Positions 16,040 through 24,734 of a stretch of DNA of 64,000 bases are shown piece after piece. Made by a program: the position numbers and the translations under genes. The stretch is from assembly GCF_004005485.1 (NCBI RefSeq), contig NZ_RZUL01000002.1, positions 744,001-808,000 of the forward strand, written 5' to 3'. The notes below the pieces were generated by a model, which was given only the letters and a program-made list of their open reading frames with translations, made no database searches and was not told where the DNA came from. The stretch's first letter is position 1; each line of letters begins with the position of its first letter. This DNA is from Sphingobium algorifonticola. GTDB lineage: Bacteria > Pseudomonadota > Alphaproteobacteria > Sphingomonadales > Sphingomonadaceae.

Positions 16040-17343
16040 GCCTGTGCCATGTAGCTGGACCATGCCGCAAACTGATTGCGGATGAAGGCTTCCGACGTCG
16101 CCGGGCTGCGGGTGAAGGCGTTGGTGACTTCGCGCGTTTCCTTGAGGCCGCGGCTCATCGGTATCCACTGCTGGTCGCCAAAGCCGTTGCCCAGAAGGCA
16201 GCGTTCGTAGATTTCCAGATCGTCGGCGATGACCGGCGAGGCCGCACTGTTGGCGCCCGTGCAATATTCGACGGCATTGGCATAGGTTTCGTCGGGCGCA
16301 CCGACCAGACGGAATACGAAGCCGATCATTTCGGTCAGATCATGGCGTACGGGGCGCAATATCCGCACAGTCTGGTAGCGGGCATGCCAGAAGGACGACG
16401 GATAGAGCAGCATCAGATGCCGGTCGATCGACAATATCTCACGCGTGCGCTCCGCACCGTGAAACGCGGTCATCGCCTGCACATAGCCGTTTTGCGCATC
16501 GGGGGTGTAGCTTGCCCCCATGTGCCCGCCGATATAGCTGTGACCGCCCGGCGCCGTCACCATGTCGATATCCTGGAAGAACTGGATCGGCTTGCCGTTC
16601 GCCAGCATCATGCCGAGTGTCGCCACTGGCTGTTCCGAGGCTGGCAAGGCGCTTGCTACATTGCGTGCCGACACTACCGATGCGGCATGAGCGAAACCGG
16701 GATGGATGGTGTCGTTCAGATTTTCGAACGTCATCTTCCAGTTGGCCCGATAATAATGGCGCAGCACATATGGGCCGCACTCCACCTTTCCGGTCGGCGA
16801 GCGATCGACCAGATCGTCTATGCTGGTCTTCATATGCCCCATGAAATCGAGCAGCGGCGGAGCCGCGTCCGCGGCCAGATTGCCGAACAGGAAGCCGCGA
16901 TAGGACTCTATCCGTACGCTCTGGATCGCCTGATCGGCAGGATCGAGTACGCCGTCATAGTTGCGGGGATGCGATACGAAGCGCACCGATCCGTCCGCGT
17001 TGAAGGTCCAGCCGTGATAAGGGCATTGATGCCCATGCGGGGCAGAGCCGCGGTCGAAGGCGCATAAAGTCGCGCCCCGATGCGAACAGCGGTTGAAGAT
17101 GCCGTGTATCGCCCCCTGCTTGTCGCGGGTCAGGATTACCGCCTGCGTCCCGAGATGGCGCACGACATAATCGCCTGCTGCCTTGAACTCGCTTTCATGC
17201 GCCAGATACAGCCATGCTCGTCCGTGGATGCGCTCCATTTCCAGCGCGAAGATGGCAGGATCGGTATAGACCGAGCGATGCACCTTGTCCTCCCTCACGA
17301 GAGCCGTGGGATCCGGCACTTCGATCTGCGGCGCACTGGCCAT
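16036..17343 (-). CDS. Rieske non-heme iron aromatic-ring-hydroxylating oxygenase alpha subunit
   Basis: A 435-residue catalytic subunit. The Rieske cluster ligands are Cys86, His88, Cys107 and His110 (CSHRG and CPYHGW). The mononuclear iron site is in NDTIHPGFAH with His214 and His219, and the bridging Asp211 precedes them. The enzyme adds O2 to an aromatic ring as a cis-diol or hydroxyl, using electrons from a reductase or ferredoxin, and no such partner is visible in the window. The ATG at 17343 is chosen because AGGAAGG lies 6 bases before it. It is the first gene of a leftward five- or six-gene operon, divergent from the amidohydrolase. Confidence 0.9.
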   Translation of the reverse strand: MASAPQIEVPDPTALVREDKVHRSVYTDPAIFALEMERIHGRAWLYLAHESEFKAAGDYVVRHLGTQAVILTRDKQGAIHGIFNRCSHRGATLCAFDRGSAPHGHQCPYHGWTFNADGSVRFVSHPRNYDGVLDPADQAIQSVRIESYRGFLFGNLAADAAPPLLDFMGHMKTSIDDLVDRSPTGKVECGPYVLRHYYRANWKMTFENLNDTIHPGFAHAASVVSARNVASALPASEQPVATLGMMLANGKPIQFFQDIDMVTAPGGHSYIGGHMGASYTPDAQNGYVQAMTAFHGAERTREILSIDRHLMLLYPSSFWHARYQTVRILRPVRHDLTEMIGFVFRLVGAPDETYANAVEYCTGANSAASPVIADDLEIYERCLLGNGFGDQQWIPMSRGLKETREVTNAFTRSPATSEAFIRNQFAAWSSYMAQA

Positions 17344-17507
17344 GGCAATCCTTCCTGTTGGCGTTGTCCCCTGCCTAGGCCGCGCGCGGGGTGGCGGATA
17401 ATGGCCGCCACGCGCCTGCGCATGAAATGTGGTTATGGGTAAGGGCGCGATTGCGCCTGTGCGGCGGGCCATGCGCGCGGCATAAGACAGGCCTCTGGGA
17501 GATACCG

Positions 17508-18593
17508 ATGGCCGCCGACTTTGCCCAATTGCCTCTGTTGCCGGACGATGTGTATGTGATCGATCCGGTGGTTCATGCGCTGAACCTGGACCACGCCAAT
17601 GTCGCCTCGCGCTACGGTGAGCAGCTTTATGCCATGTCGCACGGGCTGCACGCGATGCTCAGCCCGCGCGACAGGACCGTACCGCAAAACATCTACATGA
17701 CCGATATGCGACCCGAGACTCTGGCGCGCACGATGCTGGAGGAAAGCCAGACCGCCCTGATGGCGACGCACACGCTGACGCTGGATAGCTGGTTTCATGA
17801 CGGTTTTGCGGCCGAATGGAAAACGGTCGCGATGGCACGAGATTTTCCGACCCGGGTATTGAGCTATGTCGGGGTGGACCCGACCGGTGACAAAGGCTTT
17901 GTGCTGGAGGAATTGGCACGGCAGGTGGAGCAGACGCCCAATGCCATCGGCGTGAAGCTCTATCCGCACCAGATGAACCCGTATCGCCGCTGGCTGACGA
18001 ACGATGACACGGTGATGGCGCTTATCGATCGGGCGCAGACGCTTGGGCTGCGCAGCATTGCCATCCACAAGGCGTTGCCCAATGGATCGGTGCCGCTGTC
18101 GCCCTACCGCATCGGCGAGGATTTCGAGGAGGCGGCGGACAGCTTTCCGCAAATGACGTTCGAGATCATCCACGCAGGCATGGCCTTCATCGAGGAAACC
18201 GCGATGGCGATCGGCCGCTTCCCCAATGTCTATGCCAATCTGGAGACGACGACGGCAATGCTGTGGCAGGCACCGGGCCGTTTTGCCGCTGCGCTGGCGC
18301 TGTTGATGCAATGGGGTGGGCCAGAGAAGACCCTGTGGTCTACAGGATGCACGGTCGTCCATCCCCAGCATCTGCTGCAACTGTTCTGGGCTTTCGCGTT
18401 CGATGAAGAGACAATGGCCCGGCATGGCATCCCCCAACTCGATGACGGAATAAAGCGCATGATCCTGGGCGGAAACTATGCGCGGGCCGCCGGCATCGAC
18501 ATCGGCGATTGGCAGGCCCGGCAGGCAGAAGATGGCTGGCGTATCGCGCCACTCAGGACACCATGGTCGGTATGGACCGGTAATGCTGGCTGA
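17508..18593 (+). CDS. Amidohydrolase family protein (PF04909-like)
   Basis: A 361-residue protein of the amidohydrolase-2/decarboxylase family, a TIM-barrel group that includes ACMSD-type decarboxylases. Segments such as AIGVKLYPHQMNPYRRWL, AIHKAL, FEIIHAGMAF and the late LWSTGCTVVHP fit the barrel core with its metal-binding histidines and acid. ATG 17508 is preceded by GGGAG. The gene is divergent from the Rieske operon and overlaps the DUF59 gene by 11 bases. A decarboxylase or hydrolase step in the same aromatic path is likely but the substrate is unknown. Confidence 0.78.
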   Translation: MAADFAQLPLLPDDVYVIDPVVHALNLDHANVASRYGEQLYAMSHGLHAMLSPRDRTVPQNIYMTDMRPETLARTMLEESQTALMATHTLTLDSWFHDGFAAEWKTVAMARDFPTRVLSYVGVDPTGDKGFVLEELARQVEQTPNAIGVKLYPHQMNPYRRWLTNDDTVMALIDRAQTLGLRSIAIHKALPNGSVPLSPYRIGEDFEEAADSFPQMTFEIIHAGMAFIEETAMAIGRFPNVYANLETTTAMLWQAPGRFAAALALLMQWGGPEKTLWSTGCTVVHPQHLLQLFWAFAFDEETMARHGIPQLDDGIKRMILGGNYARAAGIDIGDWQARQAEDGWRIAPLRTPWSVWTGNAG

Positions 18594-18921
18594 GGCGATC
18601 GCAGCCGCGCTCGACCGCGTAAACGATCCGTGCAGCATTGCGGCGGGACGACCCCTTTCGGTACGGCGAATGGGGCTGGTGCGCGCATGGCGGATCGAGG
18701 CCGGTGTGCTGTACGTTACCTTCGCCGTCACCTTCCCGGGTTGCACCATGGCACCGCATTTCATGGAAGCCGCGCGAACGGAGTTGTTGAAAATCGACGG
18801 GATAAGCGCGGTCGAAACGCGCTTGGATACCGATTACGTCTGGACGCCTGACGTCATGGTGGCGCCACCGGTCGTCATGCGCGGGACGCCGCAGGCCTGG
18901 CGCATGACCCGCGCAGACTAA
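18583..18921 (+). CDS. DUF59/MIP18 family metal-sulfur cluster assembly-like protein
   Basis: A 112-residue single-domain protein. It matches the DUF59 fold seen in PaaD, SufT and MIP18: an N-terminal DPCS motif, then GLVRAWRIEAGVLYVTFAV and FPGCTMAPHFMEAARTELL. Such proteins help load Fe-S or other metal centres. Here it overlaps the amidohydrolase gene by 11 bases, so it is likely translated with it. It may mature that enzyme or the Rieske oxygenase encoded divergently. The ATG lies inside the end of the previous gene and no other start fits. Confidence 0.75.
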   Translation: MLAEAIAAALDRVNDPCSIAAGRPLSVRRMGLVRAWRIEAGVLYVTFAVTFPGCTMAPHFMEAARTELLKIDGISAVETRLDTDYVWTPDVMVAPPVVMRGTPQAWRMTRAD

Positions 18922-18923
18922 AT

Positions 18924-18944
18924 CCTGCGGCGCGCGCCTTCAGG
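18924..18944. terminator. Possible bidirectional hairpin between convergent genes
   Basis: CCTG at 18924-18927 pairs with CAGG at 18941-18944 around a GC-only inner palindrome (GGCGCGCGCC). It lies exactly between the ends of the DUF59 gene and the convergent NTF2-like gene. There is no clear T tract on either side, so a terminator role is tentative. Confidence 0.35.
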
Positions 18945-19404
18945 TCTCGAACGGCGCGAAGAAATCGTCCCATGCCTTGTGGTCCAGCGCCATGTGCCAG
19001 ACTTCGCATAGCTTGCCCGCGTCATCGACGCGCCACAGCAGACATTCCTTCGTCTCGAGCGCGCGATCACGCCGACGTGCGCGTACCAGCGCCACCAGGA
19101 CGACATGGTCGTCGCTGCCGAAATAATCGAGCGGAAAGGCCCAGTAGGCATCGACATTGGCCTGCAACGCACCGAAACTCTGCATGATCTGATCGCGGCC
19201 GACAAAGGTGCCCGCGAGCACATTGTCGCCGGGCATATGCCATGTGCAATCGGGTGCCATCAGGCCGAATAGCGCATCCAGATCACCTTTCTGAAACGCT
19301 TCATGCGCATTCTTGAGCATGATGGCGTTGGGATGATCGGCAGAGGTGAAGGCGCGCAGCGGCGGTGCGTCGCCTTCGCGCGCCAGAGCTTCGGTATAGG
19401 TCAT
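18940..19404 (-). CDS. NTF2-like / SnoaL-like nuclear transport factor 2 fold protein
   Basis: A 154-residue cone-shaped NTF2-fold protein (AHEAFQKGDLDALFGLMAPD, TWHMPGDNVLAGTFVGRDQI). Members are small enzymes or ligand-binding proteins. A conserved His and Asp pattern is visible but the reaction cannot be assigned. It starts in an ATGA overlap with the ohr gene and ends facing the DUF59 gene. Its role could be in handling a reactive aromatic intermediate, but this is only context. Confidence 0.75.
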   Translation of the reverse strand: MTYTEALAREGDAPPLRAFTSADHPNAIMLKNAHEAFQKGDLDALFGLMAPDCTWHMPGDNVLAGTFVGRDQIMQSFGALQANVDAYWAFPLDYFGSDDHVVLVALVRARRRDRALETKECLLWRVDDAGKLCEVWHMALDHKAWDDFFAPFET

Positions 19405-19832
19405 GCCAGGCCTCCCTTCACGTCGAATTGGACTGCGATATTGCCGCGCGTTGCATTGGAATAGGGGCAGACCGCATGCGCGTCGGCAACCAATTTTTCC
19501 GCCGTTGCCTGATCGAGATGGGGCAAGGTGACCTCATGACGGACGGTCAGGGCGAAGCCGGGGCCATCCTCGCGCATCCCGATCGCCACATGGCCGGTAA
19601 CGGTGCAATCGGTGGCGTCGATCTTTTGTTGCCCGGCAATGAACAGCATGGCGCTTTGAAAGCATGCCGCATAGCCTGCCGCGAAAAGCTGTTCGGGGTT
19701 GGTTCCCTGACCGCCCGGGCCACCCATTTCCGCAGGGGTTGAAAGCGTCACGTTCAATCGCCCGTCGTCACTTGCGGCATGGCCTTCGCGGCCCCCGGTT
19801 GCGGTGGCGCTGGTCGAGTATAAGGCTTGCAT
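19401..19832 (-). CDS. ohr: Organic hydroperoxide resistance protein (Ohr/OsmC family)
   Basis: A 143-residue thiol peroxidase that reduces organic and lipid hydroperoxides using lipoylated partners. The two redox cysteines are Cys57 (YAACFQSAM) and Cys122 (VCPYSNATRGNI), in the spacing of Ohr rather than OsmC. The N-terminal LYSTSATATGGREGHA is typical. It heads a two-gene operon with the NTF2-like gene. No OhrR-type repressor is adjacent. Confidence 0.9.
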   Translation of the reverse strand: MQALYSTSATATGGREGHAASDDGRLNVTLSTPAEMGGPGGQGTNPEQLFAAGYAACFQSAMLFIAGQQKIDATDCTVTGHVAIGMREDGPGFALTVRHEVTLPHLDQATAEKLVADAHAVCPYSNATRGNIAVQFDVKGGLA

Positions 19833-19835
19833 GAG

Positions 19836-20705
19836 TCAGTCTCCTGTAGCGGAATGAGCGGCATTTTGTACGGCTTCGCGCGCGAAGGCGGTATGGCTGC
19901 GGGGTGCCCGACCCACGATGGAGCGCGTGGCTGCGCAGTCGGCATCGCTTGCCGGACAGCCGAGCATCTGCGTCACCTGCATCATCCGCTCGAAATCATG
20001 GGCAAACCAAGCCTCGAAACCGGGCACCTTGGCCTTCATCGCGTCGATGAACGGAGCGATTGCGTCGCCACCATAAGCGACCGGCCTGCCGAGCGCTTGC
20101 GCCCAGTTGGCGGCAAGATCGTTCCCCGTGAGACGATCAGGTCCGCATAATGGCACCACCTGACCATCCCAGCGGGATTGCGTCAGTGCACGCGCGGCTG
20201 CGACCGCAATGTCCTCGACATCAATGCTCCACACACCGGCAAACCCGACAGGCAGCGGATAGACCCCGCCTCGGACGATCGCGTCGCGCACGAGGAGATC
20301 ATTCTGGAAGAAGAAATTGGGTGCCAGCACCACGCCGGACGCAGTCGCGCATATCGCATCGCGGATGGGGATTTTCGTGGCGAAATGCGGGATGGCGGCC
20401 ATCGCATCGAGCTGATGCGCAGCGAGGTAGACGATCTTGCCTACCCCCGCTGCGACCAATGCATCGACTGCGCCAAGGCCGATACGCGTTTCCTGTGGAC
20501 CGAGCGGTGTCGTCAGATACGCCGCATCAAAGCCGCGTGCCGCTTTGGCAAGACTGACGGTGTCCGCAAGATCAAGGGCCACCCCGCCTGCACCAGGGTG
20601 ACGTGCCGCAACGACAACATCCGCCCCTGTCGCGCGCAGACGCCGCACCAGCGGTCGGCCGACCTGCCCGGTGCCGCCAATTACCATGATACGCTGGGAC
20701 GCCAC
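19836..20705 (-). CDS. NAD(P)-binding protein, NmrA-like atypical SDR
   Basis: A 289-residue Rossmann-fold protein of the NmrA/atypical SDR group. It has the dinucleotide motif VIGGTGQVGRPLV and the typical IVYLAAHQLDA and LAPNFFFQNDL segments. It lacks a clear YxxxK catalytic motif, so it may be a sensor or an NAD(P)-dependent reductase of the NQO-like QorB type. The start is the GTG at 20705, 12 bases after the TonB receptor stop; ATG at 20687 is an alternative. It is co-directional with the receptor and the ohr gene. Confidence 0.78.
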   Translation of the reverse strand: MASQRIMVIGGTGQVGRPLVRRLRATGADVVVAARHPGAGGVALDLADTVSLAKAARGFDAAYLTTPLGPQETRIGLGAVDALVAAGVGKIVYLAAHQLDAMAAIPHFATKIPIRDAICATASGVVLAPNFFFQNDLLVRDAIVRGGVYPLPVGFAGVWSIDVEDIAVAAARALTQSRWDGQVVPLCGPDRLTGNDLAANWAQALGRPVAYGGDAIAPFIDAMKAKVPGFEAWFAHDFERMMQVTQMLGCPASDADCAATRSIVGRAPRSHTAFAREAVQNAAHSATGD

Positions 20706-20717
20706 CCCTGCCGCCGC

Positions 20718-22985
20718 CTAGAAGCTGTAGCCGAGGGTGATGCCAAACTCGCGCGGGCGGCCGAGATAGGTATAGGCCACGCCCTGCGACGTCAGGGCAT
20801 CCTGGCCGAAGGTATAATATTCCTTGTCGGTGAGGTTCAGGCCATAGACGGAGGCGGAGAAGCGGCGGTCGGCATCCTTCCACGTCAGACGGCCATTGAG
20901 GATGCCATAGCCGGCCTGCTGTTCCAGGGGCAGGTTGAACGCGGTAAAATATGTCCGCGCCTGATAGCGGAAATCAACGCGCGGGGTGAGCGTGCCCAAG
21001 CTACCCAGATCCGCCTGATATTCCGCACCAAGCCCCACGGTCCATTCCGGGCTGAACGGCAATTGGTTGCCGTTGATCGGTCCGACGAGCGCGGGAACGT
21101 CCTGAAACTCGCTGTGCGTATAGCCCAGCGCGATATCAAAACGCAGACCCTCGGTAGGCACCGCCGTCACTTCCAGTTCGAAACCGTACAGCTCGGCGTT
21201 GCCCGCGTTGGCGACGCGGAACTGAACGGCGGGATCGGAAATCGTCTGCTGGATATCCTTGTACTTGGAATAAAAGAGCGTGCCGTTTACGCGCAGTGCA
21301 CGATCCAGAAGGTCGGTCTTGAACCCCAGCTCATAGGCGTCATTTGTGTCCGGGGCGTAGGAAGGCACAGTTGCCTGAGGCGCAATCAGGCGCCCGTTGA
21401 AGCCCCCCGACCTGAAACCTTTGGAATAGGACGCGAAGATCAGAAGATCGCTGTTCGGTGTAAACTCGACGCCCAGCTTGGGTGTGAACTTCTCGAACTT
21501 CTGCGCAGCGGGGAGGTCGGTCACAATCGGAATGGCAACCCGTTGACCGAGCAGGGTAGCGGGCAGGCCAAAGCCTGCTATCGCACCAAAGCCGACACCG
21601 GCGGGCCGGAAATCGAAGAACTGGTTGGAAACAATGGTCTTGTCATCCCACGTATAGCGCCCGCCGACCGTCACCGAAACGGTATCAACCAGCTTGTAAC
21701 GCGCCTGGCCGAAAACGGCATAGCTCTTGGTGAGCTGGTTATTCTGCTGCGTCCAAGTGTTGCAATTGTTGAACGGCGCTGTGGGCGTGTCGGTGATCGG
21801 CGCGAAGCACAGGCCTAGCGACTGTTCGGCGCGTTCACGGAAGAAATAGCCACCAACCAGATAGTTCAGACGATCGTTCAATGCGTCGCCGGAAACCTGT
21901 ATTTCCTGGCTGAACTGTTCCTGCTGCGTCGTGACGGCCTGATCGTAGAGCCGGAAGCGGGTGCCATCCGGGTCCGACGTGGAAAAGCCGTCAAGGTTCC
22001 GGTAAGCCGTGATCGACTTCAGCGTCGCGCTCCCCAGCTCAGCCGTGATCGTGCCGGAAAAACCATAGACTTCGTTGCGCGCGCGCGGACTGTTGGATGC
22101 GTAGACGGTGTAGAAATCGTTGCGGTTCTGTATGTCGTTGGCGGCCGTTGCGGGGAAGAAGGGCGCCGCTGTTATCGCGCGCAGCACCGATGGCGCGGGA
22201 TTGGACTTGTCCAATGAATAATCTGCGGAAAGATCGACAGTCACGGTCTCGCTCGGCGCAAGACGCAATTGGAGTTTGCCGCCGTGCCGATCGGTCGCGC
22301 CGAAGCGATCACCGGTCAGCGCGTTGCGCGCAAAGCCGTCTTGCTCTCGGTAGAAGCCATAGGCCCGCAACGCATTTTCGCCGCCAAGAGGCACATTGAC
22401 GCTGCCATCGACTTCGATGCGATCGCGACTGCCGTAAGTCGCGCGAACATCTGCCCCGAACGCGCCAGCTTCCGGTGTCTTTGACGTGATGCTGATCGCG
22501 CCGCCCAGAGTATTGCGCCCGAACAGCGTACCTTGCGGCCCGCGCAGCACCTCAACTCGGCCAATGTCGCCGGAATCGAGCATCGCGCCAACGGTGCGAC
22601 CCAGATAGACGCCATCGACATAGACGCCGACGCCCGGATCGTTGGTGATGATGAAATCGAACTGACCCACGCCGCGGATGAAGAAGTTGGCGTCCGCCGA
22701 CCCCTGCGCGCCGGTCGTCGATGTCAGGTTGGGGACAGTCGCTGCCAGATCGTTGATGACCGCTACCCCTTGCGAAGCCAGCGCCTCCGCCGAAAGGGCG
22801 GTTATAGCAATGGGGGTATCCTGCAAATTGGTCGCGCGGCGTTCGGCCGTAACCACAATGTCCTCTATGCCACCGGGTTGCGGAGTGTCTGCCAGGCTCT
22901 CCTGCGCAAGGGCTGGCAAGCAGACCCCCGCCAGCATGCCCGCCACGATCCCTGTTTTCGCCGCCCTGACCATCGTTTTCCCCAT
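20718..22985 (-). CDS. TonB-dependent receptor
   Basis: A 755-residue outer-membrane receptor. The signal peptide ends near ALAQES, the TonB box is EDIVVTAERR, and the plug contains IRGVGQFDFI, PGVGVYVDGVYLGR and the motif RVEVLRGPQGTLFGRNTLGG. A beta-barrel ending in an aromatic residue (TLGYSF) follows. Receptors of this subtype are abundant in sphingomonads and import aromatic or other small nutrients. AAGGGG precedes the ATG by about 6 bases. Its place between two aromatic-type operons suggests uptake of the same substrate, unproven. Confidence 0.92.
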   Translation of the reverse strand: MGKTMVRAAKTGIVAGMLAGVCLPALAQESLADTPQPGGIEDIVVTAERRATNLQDTPIAITALSAEALASQGVAVINDLAATVPNLTSTTGAQGSADANFFIRGVGQFDFIITNDPGVGVYVDGVYLGRTVGAMLDSGDIGRVEVLRGPQGTLFGRNTLGGAISITSKTPEAGAFGADVRATYGSRDRIEVDGSVNVPLGGENALRAYGFYREQDGFARNALTGDRFGATDRHGGKLQLRLAPSETVTVDLSADYSLDKSNPAPSVLRAITAAPFFPATAANDIQNRNDFYTVYASNSPRARNEVYGFSGTITAELGSATLKSITAYRNLDGFSTSDPDGTRFRLYDQAVTTQQEQFSQEIQVSGDALNDRLNYLVGGYFFRERAEQSLGLCFAPITDTPTAPFNNCNTWTQQNNQLTKSYAVFGQARYKLVDTVSVTVGGRYTWDDKTIVSNQFFDFRPAGVGFGAIAGFGLPATLLGQRVAIPIVTDLPAAQKFEKFTPKLGVEFTPNSDLLIFASYSKGFRSGGFNGRLIAPQATVPSYAPDTNDAYELGFKTDLLDRALRVNGTLFYSKYKDIQQTISDPAVQFRVANAGNAELYGFELEVTAVPTEGLRFDIALGYTHSEFQDVPALVGPINGNQLPFSPEWTVGLGAEYQADLGSLGTLTPRVDFRYQARTYFTAFNLPLEQQAGYGILNGRLTWKDADRRFSASVYGLNLTDKEYYTFGQDALTSQGVAYTYLGRPREFGITLGYSF

Positions 22986-23234
22986 CTCTCACCCCTTCAT
23001 TATCATGGCTGGCGGAATGCAACCTGATATTGACTTCCGCGACGGGCAATCCTTTCAAGCCTGAAACGTCTTCGATAATGACTTTCGCGCATGATGGGAT
23101 GAAATGCAGTTACACCCGTCAGAGCCGACGCCGCCAATTGCCTGGCGATCCTCCAAGCGGTCGCACCGATATTTTATCGCCGCGCGTCTTGTTTTCATGA
23201 GGCGCCGCGCCGCGTCACGCTGCACCATATCATC

Positions 23235-24734
23235 ATGGTCATGTTGCTTACTGATGCTGCGCGTCGCGCGCTCCTGCCTGGCGAGCGTCTACCTCCTCTG
23301 CCGGTGCCATCCCGAATTGTATCCAATGGCGAATACACCCCGCCACCACAGAGCGTCAGGCTACAGGGCTATGAGCGCCGGTTCATGGACGCGGCAGCAT
23401 TCCGCGCGCGCGCATCGGGGCAGTCGCTCGCGCAATGGTTGCGCTCGCCGGCCGCAATGGCGGGTGCCTTCGCGGCCCTCAACGAAAGTTTCGGCCCCCA
23501 TTTTGCGGTAGGGAATGGCGAAGCTGACGACGCGCAGGACGCGCAGGCGCGCCGGGACGCCCTGGCGCAGCAATTCATATTCGACGATCAGGTCCATTTT
23601 CTGAAGGACGATGCCGATCCGGCGCTCTTCGGGGCGCTGACCGGGTTGATTGAAATTACCGCCGATCTTCTGAAACTGCCGCACGCGGGCCGGTTCACCA
23701 TTGAGCATATCAAGTTCACGCAGTTCTTGAAGGACATCTATCTCGACAGCGACACGAAGATCGCCTTGCTGTCCGGTGCGCCTTCGGACGATCCGGCAGG
23801 CTGGATGCTGACGAACGACATGATGGCGGCGGCACGCGATGCAGTTAATGAAGTCGCCGGCGGCACCAGGCTGCTGACGCATGCGATCCTGGCACCGGGG
23901 CATGACGGCTGGCTGGACGAAATCGATCGGGTACATGCGACGATCCGGCCAAGTGGCTGGAAAGGCTATAGCGTCGGCGAGCCCTTTTCCCCGTCGCAAC
24001 ATCGCTGGCGGCTGGATGACGAGGCGCTTATGTATCCTGCATACGACCGGCTGGTGCGGGCGGGCGTCACCAATCTGTGCATTCACAAGGGGCTGTTGCC
24101 GGACAACGCCGAGGATATCCTGCCAGGTGCGGAACCTTATGCACGGGTCGATGACCTTCCCCGCGCTGCGCGGGACTGGCCGCAGCTCAACTTCATCATC
24201 TACCACGCCGCCTATCGCACCATACCTGGACCGACGGCGGCTGAACTCGCGCGGTTCGAGGCGACGGGCCGCATAGACTGGGTGAGCGATCTCGCCGAAA
24301 TGCCGACAAAGCATGGTGTATCGAACATCTATGCGGATATCGGCGCTAGTTTCGCGTTCACTGTATTGACTCATCCGCGCCTCGCGGCCGCGATGATCGG
24401 CATGCTGGTGAAGGGCCTGGGACCGGACAAGGTTCTTTGGGGTACCGATTCGGTCTGGTATGGCAGCCCGCAGTGGCAGATCGAGGCATTTCGCCGCCTC
24501 CAGATGCCGCCGGACCTGATCGCGCGGTTCGGCTATCCCGATCTGGGCGAGGCTGACAGTCCGCTACGACGTGCGATATTGGGTGAAAACGCCGCCCGGC
24601 TCTATGGTATCGATCCGTCGAGCTACACAGGGCAGGGTGTCGAGACGCACCATCTGGAGAGTATCGTCGCGGAATATCGCGCGCGCGGCGGTGGTCCCTC
24701 CAATATGGTCCATGGATATGCCAGCCATGCTTGA
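23235..24734 (+). CDS. Amidohydrolase family protein, large type
   Basis: A 499-residue member of the amidohydrolase-2 superfamily, longer than the relative at 17508. It contains FIFDDQVHFLKDD (N-terminal metal-binding region), VTNLCIHKGLLP, NFIIYHAAYRTIP and LWGTDSVWYGSPQWQIEAF (late Asp). The start is uncertain: ATG at 23235 and ATG at 23241 both lack a good ribosome-binding site. It overlaps the SDR gene and heads a three-gene operon (amidohydrolase, SDR, double SnoaL). It is probably a hydrolase or decarboxylase of a cyclic acid; the substrate is unknown. Confidence 0.78.
   Translation: MVMLLTDAARRALLPGERLPPLPVPSRIVSNGEYTPPPQSVRLQGYERRFMDAAAFRARASGQSLAQWLRSPAAMAGAFAALNESFGPHFAVGNGEADDAQDAQARRDALAQQFIFDDQVHFLKDDADPALFGALTGLIEITADLLKLPHAGRFTIEHIKFTQFLKDIYLDSDTKIALLSGAPSDDPAGWMLTNDMMAAARDAVNEVAGGTRLLTHAILAPGHDGWLDEIDRVHATIRPSGWKGYSVGEPFSPSQHRWRLDDEALMYPAYDRLVRAGVTNLCIHKGLLPDNAEDILPGAEPYARVDDLPRAARDWPQLNFIIYHAAYRTIPGPTAAELARFEATGRIDWVSDLAEMPTKHGVSNIYADIGASFAFTVLTHPRLAAAMIGMLVKGLGPDKVLWGTDSVWYGSPQWQIEAFRRLQMPPDLIARFGYPDLGEADSPLRRAILGENAARLYGIDPSSYTGQGVETHHLESIVAEYRARGGGPSNMVHGYASHA

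Noticed and set aside
17433-18764. A 443-codon open frame on the minus strand
   Set aside because: Antisense to the amidohydrolase gene, which has family motifs and a ribosome-binding site.
20178-21818. A 546-codon open frame on the plus strand
   Set aside because: It lies wholly antisense to the NAD-binding and TonB receptor genes, shows no family motif and is rich in residues typical of reverse-frame GC-rich coding DNA.
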